Assembly: GCF_027579695.1 (NCBI RefSeq)
Contig: NC_083577.1
Coordinates: forward strand, 93,080,539 to 93,144,538
Direction of reading: 5' to 3'
Length of the DNA stretch: 64,000 nt
Origin: Neoarius graeffei
Lineage: Eukaryota > Chordata > Actinopteri > Siluriformes > Ariidae
This document shows, one piece after another, positions 34,386 to 44,760 of the stretch. Under the pieces are notes generated by a model that saw nothing but the letters and a program-made list of their open reading frames with translations, was not told where the DNA came from and made no database searches. Position 1 is the first letter of the stretch, and the number at the start of each line of letters is the position of its first letter. Both the position numbers and the translations under genes were made by a program.

Positions 34386-34712
34386 CTGTATCACACAAGT
34401 CACTGGTCTATGATTATTGAGCGTAGGTTTCTGGGTAACAGTGATACTGTGGTCAAAATCTCACACTAAAGATCTTTAACACACTAATGGCGTCTCGTTT
34501 TCCAAAGTTTTGCACATTTTAATGGAATTTAAATCTGAAGGATTAGAATAAATATGAGAATTAGGAGAAATGCTTTTGCTGCTTTGGTTTTTCTGACATC
34601 ACACACAGCCACATTCTAAACCAATATTATTGCTCTTAAATGTTCACTAAAAAGGAATTGTTTTTATTTATAATTAAGGACAATTTTCTCAAAACTGTTG
34701 ATCAATGGTCAG

Positions 34713-35623
34713 TAGGGTTATGACTGTGAAAGTGTTTTCAAAATTTCTACTTTCCTGATGTTGCATTTGGTGAACTTTTACTCATATATTACTTTTTTGA
34801 AGTTATTTTTATTGGGTCATGCAAAAACCTCCCGCACCCAACATCACCTCACTTTTGATAAATACATGTATATTAAATAAATAAATCATGATTATAAAAT
34901 AAATTCATTGAAATATGTGTAAAGTACTTTTATATAACAATAAATTGCTTAACAATTGTTGTAGTATTAACTAACAATTATAATTATTATTACAACAATT
35001 GTTAAGCAATTTATTGTTATATAAAAGTACTTTACACATATTTCAATGAATTTATTTTATAATCATGATTTATTTATTGGCGGCACGGTGGTGTAGTGGT
35101 TAGCGCTGTCGCCTCACAGCAAGAAGGTCCTGGGTTCGAGCCCCGGGGCCGGCGAGGGCCTTTCTGTGTGGAGTTTGCATGTTCTCCCCGTGTCCGCGTG
35201 GGTTTCCTCCGGGTGCTCCGGTTTCCCCCACAGTCCAAAGACATGCAGGTTAGGTTAACTGGTGACTCTAAATTGAGCGTAGGTGTGAATGTGAGTGTGA
35301 ATGGTTGTCTGTGTCTATGTGTCAGCCCTGTGATGACCTGGCGACTTGTCCAGGGTGAACCCCGCCTTTCGCCCGTAGTCAGCTGGGATAGGCTCCAGCT
35401 CACCTGCGACCCTGTAGAAGGATAAAGCGGCTACAGATAATGAGATGAGATTTATTTATTTAATATACATGTATTTATCAAAAGTGAGGTGATGTTGGGT
35501 GCGGGAGGTTTTTGCATGACCCAATAAAAATAACTTCAAAAAAGTAATATATGAGTAAAAGTTCACCAAATGCAACATCAGGAAAGTAGAAATTTTGAAA
35601 ATACTTTCACAGTCATAACCCTA
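34713..35623. mobile_element. Fold-back hAT-like element with 251-bp arms
   Basis: Left arm 34,713-34,963, 27-bp AT-rich loop 34,964-34,990, right arm 34,991-35,078 plus 35,461-35,623. Without the SINE the right arm is also 251 bp and nearly identical (one mismatch noticed). Ends read TAGGGTTATGACTG... and ...CAGTCATAACCCTA, and ATGGTCAG flanks both sides (34,705-34,712 and 35,624-35,631). The 8-bp duplication fits the hAT pattern (T at 2, A at 7), as does the TAGGG end. There is no coding capacity. Confidence 0.9.
35079..35449 (+). mobile_element. tRNA-derived SINE, copy 4, inside the fold-back element
   Basis: Full copy starting GGCGGCACGGTGGTGTAGTG with a clean A box (TGGTTAGCGCTG) and B box (GGTTCGAGCCC), and ending GATGAG. 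The 11-bp duplication ATTTATTTATT lies on both sides (35,068-35,078; 35,450-35,460), so it inserted after the fold-back element was in place. This is the best-preserved copy in the window. Confidence 0.95.
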
Positions 35624-35719
35624 ATGGTCAGTTTAATCCTTTGAAACCAAACTGAACCCCAAAATAAATGCCGTTTGCCAATTACAGCAAGTGCCCTGAT
35701 GTGCCCTCCCCATATGTAT

Positions 35720-36120
35720 AAGTTAAAAATACAACTTTATAACAACAAGTTATCCATTTAATTGTTGACAACCATCCGTCAACAATTTGTTATTGATGTG
35801 AGAAACTGCTACGATGCGCTTTCACAACCAGAGGACGATATTGAGACAATTTATAACAACATCACCAAATGTACCGAGGAGGTTGCTCTATCAACTCTGC
35901 CCAAAACGAAGAAGCAAAAATCTCCACCACTAAACGCACACGTTTTGGTTAAGGAAGCATGAAATGCTGTCATTGCCGCCAGAAAGCAACATCTGGGTAA
36001 ACCATCATTGGCTTCACTTCGAAAGATCAACAAAGCTCAGAGACAGCTTGACGAAGCCTATGCCAATGCTGAAGCAGAATATATCCAGGCCACATGTGTC
36101 TTGCTAACGAGCGTCTGCAC
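35720..36120 (+). mobile_element. LINE fragment (linker between endonuclease and RT)
   Basis: Coding YDALSQPEDDIETIYNNITK, CTEEVALSTLPK and, after a TGA at about 35,960, KAQRQLDEAYANAEAEYIQ resembles the helical linker of APE-type LINEs. It is neither complete nor assignable to a clade. Confidence 0.55.
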
Positions 36121-36179
36121 AGACTTGCCCATTGGTAAAATATCATGCAACTTTTAATTATTGTCAATGTTGACTTTGC

Positions 36180-36342
36180 TGAATGGTTGTTTGTCTCTGT
36201 GTCAGCCCTGTGATGACCTGGCGACTTGTCCAGGGTGAACCCCGCCTTTCGCCCGTAGTCAGCTGGGATAGGCTCCAGCTCGCCTGCGACCCTGTAGAAC
36301 AGGATAAAGCGGCTAGAGATAATGAGATGAGATGAGATGAGA
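36180..36342 (+). mobile_element. tRNA-derived SINE, copy 5 (5' truncated)
   Basis: Only the 3' body and GATGA tail are present (TCAGCCCTGTGATGACCTGG through GATGAGATGAGATGAG). The tRNA-like head is missing. Confidence 0.88.
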
Positions 36343-38190
36343 TTTTACAGATTGACAAAGACATAATTCCGTTGATGGAAGACAAAGACCTGGCAAAATA
36401 CCTTTCATCATTCGGGGATCGTCTGGCTCTGAAGAATTTCTGTAGAAATGGGACTGCTCTTCAGAAGCACAAAATGGGTCTTTTTGAAAAATTCAGGAAC
36501 AAGCAAAACGAAAGAAAAGCTGAGGAAAACAGAAAACAAAATGCAGAACCAGCTGATACATCAGCAGCTACTTCAAATAAGAGGCGTAAAGCAAGCCACT
36601 GAAAAATTGAAATTGGATGGTTGCACTGTGAGGGAGGACAAATGAAACAAATCAGAGCTAAACAGGGAGGCGGGACCAGACGGTACCTATTGGAGTAGAA
36701 TGCGGAATGGATGAGGTCCTTCAAAAAGGAAAGAAGCTCTTCTTTCCAGATGGAATGTCATCAAAAGGACATGAATCGGAGTTCAACTTTGAACTGAGGG
36801 ACAAAATAAACAAAACCCTGTGCAACAGGATGTTACGGTTGGATTTATCTATGACACTTTGTGCATGGCTCGTTTGCAATTTTATGTTGCTTCTACCGCT
36901 AAGGAGTTAAAGGATGATAGTACCACAGATGATATGAGGTCAAAACGTGTGGTAATAACAATTGAGGGTGAGGAAGTGACCTTTGGCCCAGGTGGTCCGG
37001 GTGGTGACATTGATGGTGATGACGATGACACAGAGCCCTTTAATTTTGTCCTCGAGCTGCAGCCACCCATAAACATTGTTTCACCATCACCGTGTTCTTC
37101 CTCCTCACTTCTAGTCATGGACGCTCCACCTGACGAACTGCTCTCCACATCTCCTGTATCCCACGATGCATCTTCAGCACAACCACCTGCCACCACATCA
37201 CAAGCCAGTGCTACCAAAATAATAGAAATACACCATGGTAATTGCCTAAACGAGTTGATTAAAGAGTTCATGGATCCTGCTGTGCTCACACAACAATTAA
37301 TTTTTAGGAGAATCCTTCCAGATAACAGTGTGGAAAAGGGGATTGGTGACGGGGTTGTCAGAGATGTTTACTGTGCTTTTTGGCAAGAATTTTATGATTG
37401 CTGTACTGTTGGAACAACAGTTAAAGTTCCATTTATTAGGCATGACTTTAACCGCAAGACCTGGCAGGCCATTGGCAGAATTTTGCTTTCAGGTTTTCAA
37501 ACCTGTCAGTATTTGCCTATAAAATTAGCTCTTCCTCTGATGGAGGACCTCTTTCATGGATCTGTGTGCTGTGACATCCTGGAAAGTTTCCTGCACTATG
37601 TCAGTTCTCAGGACAAGGTCATCCTCAAAACAGCACTTGAGGATTTCTCAAAGGTGGATTACAATGACCTCATGGATGTGCTGGAGGCATACGAGTGCAG
37701 AAAGATGGTCAACGCCCACACACTTCCACAGATCTTGGAGGAAATCACCCATAAAGAGCTCATTCAAAAACCAAGATACATTATGGACTGCTGGAAAGAG
37801 GTGACAAAGGGAAAGATCAGCATTGATGAGCTACTGGCACACTATGAGGCACTCAAACCCACTCCCAGGAGAGTCCAAGGCCTCCTGGAATTCGAACAGG
37901 TCACCACCTCAAAGCAGCGGGAGGTGGAAAACCACCTGAGACGGTACCTAAGAGAATCAGATGACGATCGTCTTGGAAAATTTCTGCGTTTTACTACAGG
38001 CAGCGATGTAATAATTTGTAGCAAAATCCAGGTTGTCTTTACAAAAATGTCAGACTTCTCCAGAAGACCCGTTGGTCACACATGTGGATGTCTGTTGGAG
38101 CTGTCAGATAGTTACGATAACTTCCCAGAGTTTAGGTCAGAATTCAGTGCTGTCTTAGACAGCAACATCTGGGTAATGGACATTGTTTAG
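36343..38190 (+). pseudogene. SAM/HECT-like E3 ubiquitin ligase gene (broken at 5' end)
   Basis: Likely an E3 ligase, a thioester ubiquitin carrier. The SAM-like segment (LMEDKDLAKYLSSFGDRLAL) follows an acceptor-like TTTTACAG at 36,343-36,350 and ends at a TGA (36,601). KIEIGWLHC, GGGTRRY and FFPDGMSSKGHESEF then appear in shifted frames (36,604-36,790). From 36,820 a 456-codon frame is open: an acidic/Ser-rich linker, then a HECT-like domain (LIFRRILPDNSVEKGIGDGV, FIRHDFNRKTWQAIGRIL, FLRFTTGSDV) ending RRPVGHTCGCLLELSDSYDN, where HTC supplies the expected catalytic Cys. It resembles fish G2E3-like HECT proteins. Upstream exons are missing or replaced by SINE and LINE. It faces the integrase-type gene at 39.4-43.4 kb. 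Confidence 0.78.
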
Positions 38191-38775
38191 GCTTCTGATG
38201 TTTGCAGAATGCTTGCCCTGTTGCACGCATTATTGCTCAGGGATGGTTTTATAGGTCTTTGGAAACAGTTCTGTGTGAATATCACAATACTGAAGTATTC
38301 TCTACTACCTTAACGCACAGTCAATTTTACAGGTGTACTCTCATAACATAGCTCAAGCTATGTTTAGTTCTCAATATAGTTCAAGCAATGTTCACTGAAC
38401 TCTAGTTTAGGTCTGTGCATTTCAGCATGACTGCCTTGAATGGATTTCTCTTTTTTTTGGATTTGAAGTACTCTATAGTGATTGGACATGTGGATATGTG
38501 CTGGAGCCTGTCAGATAGTTACAATAACCTACCAGATTTTAGGTCAGAATTCAATGCTGTTTTAGACCGCACCATCTTGGTAATGGATAATGCCTAGGCT
38601 TCTGGCGTTTGCCCTGTGACATTAACACCCCTCAGCTGATTTTACTTCTTAAAAAAAAAATACAGCCAATACAGGTGAACTCTCTGGATATATTATAGTT
38701 CAAGCTATGTGTTCATTGAACTCATGTTATGTTTACAGTATGCCTGTGCATTTTAGCCTGACAGCTTTTGGTTTG
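38087..38775 (+). repeat. Tandem duplication of the HECT gene 3' end
   Basis: The last coding stretch and 3' UTR are present twice: about 38,087-38,440 and 38,490-38,775. The second copy still reads LSDSYNNLPDFRSEFNAVLD with its own stop at 38,597. Both are followed by related AACTCTAG/ATGTTTACAG-type and GTGCATTT-AGC sequence. Confidence 0.8.
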
Positions 38776-39402
38776 TTGGCTTGTCACATGCACATTGCTC
38801 TTGGACATTTTATGTGCACAATTGTATGATATTATTGAGGATATAGGCATATGTATTGATTGCACAACCTTTTATACATGTGTTTGAACTTGTGCTGTTT
38901 TTACAAAAACAATTCCCATTAAAAACTTTATAACTAGTTTACATTTCTTTGTCTTTATTAAAATGGTAATAGATGATATATGTCCCATTTTTATAAGGTA
39001 TTTGTTAGTATTTGTTACTTATATCGATTCCAAAGAGCGATCAGAAAGCATTTTCAGATATCATGTCACAGCTGTGACTGCAGCCAGGGGATCTTTAAAA
39101 AGTAAGAAAACAACATACAAGGGAATTTTTTGAAAAAGCAATTTAATGTGACAAAACAATAATGTGACAATATATGCATGTATTTCATAAAATGTACATG
39201 ACTTTCATGGCATTACAGTGCCATCTTGTGGATGATACGAGGATGTGAGGAACTGCACTGCTATTTTGACCTCAAAGGCAGGGAGCGCCATTTTACACAG
39301 CAAGTGCTGATGCAAGGGAGACGGACAACAGTAGCCGATGCACCCAAGCTGGGTTCAGCAGCTGACATGGTGGTCGTGGGCACAGCAGAGTAGGTGAAAT
39401 CC

Positions 39403-39740
39403 TCAAAGATTATTTCGTATATCCTCTCGTAACAGTGTGTACAGTTCAGCAGCTTCAAACGCATCTTTAGGAGTGTTCCATCCATTTTCTTGTATCAGCA
39501 ATGTGGACAGATCGTAGACTGTTTCATCACAAGGCAATTGACCCTTGGGTGTGCACTCCTCCTTACAAAGATCAGCCTCCTCTTGATTAAACAACTTCAG
39601 TCTGTCCTCCCCACCAGAAATCTGTGGGGCTGTGTAGAGTAGGATTGGACGACCTCCAGACTCACCCCTGGATGGAGCTGGTCTGATTCTATGTGTATTC
39701 CATGTCTGTACAACCTCGTCCAGCTCTTTCTGCAAGACAA
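39403..39740 (-). pseudogene. Integrase-type transposase, exon 2 (C-terminal)
   Basis: Minus-strand exon opening after the acceptor TTGTCTTGCAG with KELDEVVQTWNTHRIRP, then GGRPILLYTAPQISGGEDRL, CKEECTPKG and a stop at 39,403. It continues the phase of exon 1, which ends at ...FLKLVQ next to GTAGGC (42,565). The conserved NxHRIRP motif matches the C-terminus of the fish integrase-core protein family. No lesion was seen in this exon. Confidence 0.82.
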
Positions 39741-40559
39741 TGCAAATTAAAATGACGTACAATACACACAACAGATCTGTTCATTATCTTAGTAGGTCTA
39801 TTACAGTACATGCTTACTGTATCTGATGTCAATGTACATTTACTATTCATGTTTACAGTACTGTAATGCAGAAGGAAATACAGTACAGTATTATAATAAT
39901 TGCTCATAGATAAAGGTGTAAGATTACATTAGATTCAACCTCATTGTTCTCACACATGTGGGTCAATGACGTTTGTAGAAGCAGACATCAGGGTGGCACA
40001 ACCACAGATGAATGTCACTATTGTGTGAATATGGTACATTAAATTGTACATGTTTCATTTACATGCAGTGATGTTGTCTTTATATAATTCAGCAAAAATA
40101 ATAATAATTTAATCCATACAATAGTCGCATTGGCTGTGTTTTCACGACCCTGACGTCTGCTACTAAAAACGTAATGACCCATGTATAAATGGGTAATTAA
40201 ATGCAGTTTACCATATCAGAAGCAAACAAAGCAGAAGTGCGATGTATACATAAATGCAGTATGTACAGATTACATGCAGTATTTACAAATTAAATGCCAT
40301 TATTTACAGGTAGTGCAATGAAGGTAGGTGTATACAGTAGAGATACAGATAAGCTAATAGTAATGGCTGTGCAGCCTAGGGCTACAAATAAGTTATTGGA
40401 TCGGAATGTAGGTAGAGCAATGGAAAAGGTGGATATAAATATAGCCTATGTTGGGAAATGGTATCTGTTTTTTATAAGTAAAATGGGAGAGAAACAGCAT
40501 TTTGATTCTCCTATATATGTCCTGGATATGTAGTGAATTGACAATAAAGAATCTTTGAA

Positions 40560-40687
40560 AAAAAAACAATTAGTGTAAAACACCCTTCACCTTTTAGTCA
40601 ACAAAACTGATGCAGGGCAGTGTAATGAAACTACATCGACTGTAGGTCCTTTGAGTACCATGCACTCAACACAACAACAACAACAAC

Positions 40688-40729
<42 letters not shown>

Positions 40730-40868
40730 CATTAAAAAGGGCCCAATATGCAAATTATGATATAATAAAATGCAGACAGTGATATTGTGAGAAAATAATA
40801 ACAGTGCAAACTCCTCCATTATGAAGACTTTGTTCTGGTGGAAAACTTACACATTTACCTGACTGTTA
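40560..40868. repeat. Simple repeats in the integrase intron
   Basis: CAA units (about 40,669-40,689) run into about 14 AAT units (40,688-40,728). The preceding GACAATAAAGAATCTTTGAA and A run at 40,538-40,568 looks like the tail of a retroposed sequence whose body (about 40,290-40,540) I do not recognise. Confidence 0.7.
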
Positions 40869-42478
40869 CAGTGGCGCTTGAAAGTTTGGGAACCCTTTAG
40901 AGTTTTCTATATTTCTGCATAAATATGACCTAAAACATCATCACATTTTCACACAAGTCCTAAAAGTAGATAAAGAGAACCCAGTTAAACAAATGAGACA
41001 AAAATATTATACTTGGTCATTTATTTATTGAGGAGAATGATCCAATATTACATATCTGTGAGTGGCAAAAGTATGTGAACCTTTGCTTTCAGTATCTGGT
41101 GTGACCTCCTTGTGCAGCAATAACTGCAACTAAACATTTGCGGTAACTGTTGATCAGTCCTGCACACCGGCTTGGAGGAATTTTAGCCCGTTCCTCCGTA
41201 CAGAACAGCTTCAACTCTGGGATGTTGGTGGGTTTCCTCACATGAACTGCTCGCTTCAGGTCCTTCCACAACATTTCCATTGGATTAAGGTCAGGACTTT
41301 GACTTGGCCATTCCAAAACATTCACTTTACTCTTCTTTAACCATTCTTTGGTAGAACGACTTGTGTGCTTAGGGTCGTTGTCTTGCTGCATGACCCACCT
41401 TCTCTTGAGATTCAGTTCATGGACAGATGTCATGACATTTTCCTTTAGAATTCGCTGGTATAATTCAGAATTCATTGCTCCATCAATGATGGCAAGCCAT
41501 CCTGGCTCAGATGCAGCAAAACAGGCCCAAACCATGATACTACCACCACCATGTTTCACAGACGGGATAAGGTTTTTATGCTGGAATGCAGTGTTTTTCC
41601 TTCTCCAAACATAATGCTTCTCATTTAAACCAAAAAGTTTTATGTTGGTCTCATCCGTCCACAAAACATTTTTCCAATAGCCTTCTGGCTTGTCCACGTG
41701 ATCTTTAGCAAACTGCAGATGAGCAGCAATGTTCTTTTTGGAGAGCAGTGGATTTCTCCTTGCAACCCTGCCATGCACACCATTGTTGTTCAGTGTTCTC
41801 CTGATGGTGGACTCATGAACATTAATGTTAGTCAATGTGAGAGAGGCCTTCAGTTGCTTAGAAGTTACCCTGGGGTCCTTTGTGACCTCGCAGACTATTA
41901 CACGCCTTGCTCTTTGCGTGATCTTTGTTGGTCAACCACTCCTGGGGAGGGTAACAATGGTCTTGAATTTCCTCCATTTGTACACAATCTGTCTGACTGT
42001 GGATTGGTGGAGTCCAAACTCTTTAGAGATGGTTTTGTCACCTTTTCCAGCCTGATGAGCATCAACAACGCTTTTTCTGAGGTCCTCAGAAATCTCCTTT
42101 GCTCGTGCCATGATACACTTCCACAAACATGTGTTGTGAAGCTCAGACTTTGATAGATCCCTGTTCTTTAAATAAAACAGGGTGCCCACTCACACCTGAT
42201 TGTCATCCCATTGATTGAAAACACCTGACTCTAATTTCACCTTCAAATTAACTGCTAAACCTAAAGGTTCACATACTTTTGCCACTCACAGATCTGTAAT
42301 ATTGGATCATTTTCCTCAATAAATAAATGACCAAGTATAATATTTTTGTCTCATTTGTTTAACTGGGTTCTCTTTATCTACTTTTAGGACTTGTGTGAAA
42401 ATGTGATGATGTTTTAGGTCATATTTATGCAGAAATATAGAAAATTCTAAAGGGTTCACAAACTTTCAAGCACCACTG
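40869..42478 (-). mobile_element. Complete Tc1-like transposon, copy 2
   Basis: 1,610 bp flanked by TA (40,867-40,868 and 42,479-42,480). The ends start CAGTGGCGCTTGAAAGTTTG and finish ...CAAGCACCACTG, with inverted terminal repeats of about 200 bp containing the GTGAGTGGCAAAAGTATGTG motif. It sits in the intron of the integrase-type gene. Confidence 0.95.
41089..42111 (-). pseudogene. Tc1-like transposase, nearly intact
   Basis: A DD34E transposase in one long reading from MARAKEISEDLRKSVVDAHQ to GGHTRY, about 340 codons, the usual family length. The N-terminal paired-like HTH is followed by WTDETNIKLFG (Asp 1), HGGGSIMVWACF, MQQDNDPKHTSR (Asp 2) and DLNPMEMLWKDLKR (Glu). One clear lesion breaks it: TGA after PRSG (about 41,931), where copy 1 has CGA (Arg), a CpG transition. 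A few extra bases near 41,830 (ANVHESTI in copy 1, TNINVHESTI here) should also be checked. Copy 1 has the intact Arg codon but carries other damage. Confidence 0.93.
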
Positions 42479-42564
42479 TATGTTAAGTAGGCCTCTATAG
42501 GGCTTAACTGGCTTTTTGAGAAATTGATTTGAACACTTCGGGGATGATGCAAACAATAGCCTAC

Positions 42565-43412
42565 CTGAACTAGTTTGAGGAAGCAGAATTGCATTAGACT
42601 CTTATCCAAGGAATCACCAGAAAAGTGGCCAGCATCTTGCAATGATTTGAAAAGGTTCATCCAAAACTGCATGCTCTGTTTGCGAAGGATACCCCACCAT
42701 GATTCAATGCGCTGATTTGCAGTGCTGCGGCCATACAAGAAACTTTTGTTGCCGGCAAATGCATCGGAGTGTTCTCTTCTAAGGAAGATTTGCATGCCCT
42801 TGACGTGGCCATTCTCAGTCCCCCTGTCTGCTCGCAGCCGCTCTGGAAAGCCCCCCACACGTTCAATGCACTGGATATAATAGGAGGCAATGACTTTAGG
42901 GTCATTGTTGGTGGTATACTGTACGCCTCCATCCACAAGACATACCGACTGTAGCCATCAATGCATCCGTTAATGCAAATCCCAAATGGCTTCAACTTAT
43001 CGTAGGAATCCATGTGCCACAGTGCGTTAGGCCCCCAGGTTGTATACTCACGCTGCCTCAGACAACGTGCCCGTCTAATTTCCACCCCATGTGGGTCAAG
43101 TGCCTTGAGGATCAGCCTTATGGTCCTTTGTGACACCACAAACCCCCTCTGAAGTGCTCGTAAGTGCAGCCAACGATACCCCTGCATCTGTCCATTCCCA
43201 CGCAGTTCCTCCTGCACGAAGGCTATCACATTGTCAATGTCCGACTGATTTCGCCTCCTGAAAAGACCAAGTTCACGACACCGCCTCTTCAAAGTCCGGA
43301 TAGAAATCACAATATTGTGATTCTGTGCCAAGACTGCAAGGATCTCTTTGTTATTAAACCCAATCCCGAAATAACATTTGATTAAGTCGTCCATTTCAGC
43401 AGCACTAAACAC
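42565..43412 (-). pseudogene. Integrase-type (rve/DDE) transposase, exon 1
   Basis: The start MFSAAEMDDLIKCYFGIGFN gives an HTH-like N-terminus (KEILAVLAQNH...RTLKRRCRELGL). The catalytic core has ALWHMDSYDKLKPFG (Asp 1), INGCIDGYSRYVLWMEAY, LRADRGTENGHV (Asp 2) and TANQRIESWWGILRKQ (Glu), with 40 residues between the second Asp and Glu. A small insertion near 42,920 (about 5 bp, CAGTA-like) shifts frame between LWMEAY and TNNDPKVIASYY. The exon ends FLKLVQ at a GT donor. It lacks the H2C2 finger of Gypsy integrases, so it is not part of an LTR element. Family name uncertain (Ginger or IS3EU-like possible). Confidence 0.83.
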
Positions 43413-44061
43413 AGTAGTAGCAGACTAAGTCTCTGTCAGCTCTGAATGACCTGGTACTTCCTGGTAGCCTAAATTTGTGACTTTTTTTCTCAAAACTTTT
43501 TACTTTTTTTCTCGAAAATTCTGAGTTTCTTTCTCAGAAATTAAAAATATATATATGTATTTCTTAGTGGCACTATCGCTCTTCCGTAGAATTCACCATT
43601 TAATATCTACATTTTCAAAATTTTCCGGGGGAGGACCCCCGGACCCCCCTCTTTTTTATACATCATGGCGGTGGCTAACACAGCCTCCGCTCAGCTTACG
43701 CTTAACATGGATCCCAGACGTCTGCTATTTAGTGGAATTCCACTATTTTTCTAGCCAAAGTGTTGTTTTTTTTTTAAATCTCTTGTATATCCATTAAAAT
43801 ATGTTTGTTTAAGTAAAATGACCAGCAGAATACGTTCTGATTTGGTTTGCTTGTTTAGCGAAGTTTTTGTCGGCTTCATTTGTTCTCGTTGACATTCGGG
43901 AACACTCGGAAGTTAAATTGATGTAAATACCGTGAGACTGTACACGATAGAACGAGAAAACAATATGGCTGCGCCCATTTGCTAGAAAACGGGTTTTAAT
44001 TCCATTTGTGCTTTTGTTTCTAATGCGTTGAACTTAATTCAATATGTTGTGGAAACTGTAG
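43413..44061. other. Upstream flank of the integrase gene
   Basis: Contains a run of TTTTTTCTC...TTCTGAG motifs (43,481-43,545) and a short GC hairpin (CCGGGGGAGGACCCCCGG at 43,626-43,643). No coding recognised. A terminal repeat of the putative transposon should be looked for here. Confidence 0.45.
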
Positions 44062-44319
44062 TTGCGCTTAGCCAGAGAGGAAGTTGAATCCAAGAAGAGA
44101 TTAATGAATGTGGTGAATACAGAACTTGAAACAAAAGCTCATGTGAACAGAGCAGCCAAGAAACTCTCCAAAAGAGCCCTGCAGGAACATCAGAAAAAGC
44201 AGAAGGAAAGATCAGAGAAACAAAAGCAGAGAAAACTGGAGGAAAGATCACAGAATGCATCCCAGAAAAGAGCATTAAACTCCTCTGCAGTGAAACCTTT
44301 CAAAAAGAGAGAGGTTTAA
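44062..44319 (+). other. Hypothetical Lys/Glu-rich exon-like ORF
   Basis: About 85 codons, strongly charged and helical in character (REEVESKKRLMNV; KKQKERSEKQKQRKLEERSQ), ending KPFKKREV and a TAA. A GAAACTGTAG acceptor-like sequence precedes it. I do not recognise the protein. Base composition differs from the surrounding AT-rich DNA, so it may be a last exon of a host or transposon gene. Confidence 0.4.
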
Positions 44320-44760
44320 ATCAAATATCTCCAATATTTGCTGTACATATGTATATATCTAATATTACTGAATCATTGATTTCTGCTCATATTCATGATT
44401 TTTGAAAAATGAAATGTAGCTTATATTAGACTAGTATTGACATTAACTCGAAACAAAAAAATAAACAAATGAGATGAACTATGGATACTATTGTTATATT
44501 ATAACAAAATCAGTAATAATAATAATGTTTATTACTGATATTGTGCATTTTAACATTTGGTAATATGATCAAATGTGCATTACACTAGAAATACTTAAAA
44601 TATAATATATAAAAACATACTACTAATAAAAGCAATTATAACAATCCTAGGTTAATAATACATCCAAAAATAAATAAATGAATAAATTAATTAATTAAAT
44701 AAAAAATAATAAAATTAAAAGTCAATTAACCAAAATAATAATAATGATAAAATAAAACCC
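44320..44760. repeat. AT-rich low-complexity tract
   Basis: Mostly A/T with AATAAT, TAAATAAATGAA and TAATTAATTAAA stretches. Probably the 3' flank of the LINE at 44,769-45,908. Confidence 0.6.

Noticed and set aside
40294..40533. Small 79-codon plus-strand gene in the integrase intron
   Set aside because: No homology recognised, biased AT-rich composition; followed by an A-tail that suggests a retroposed scrap.
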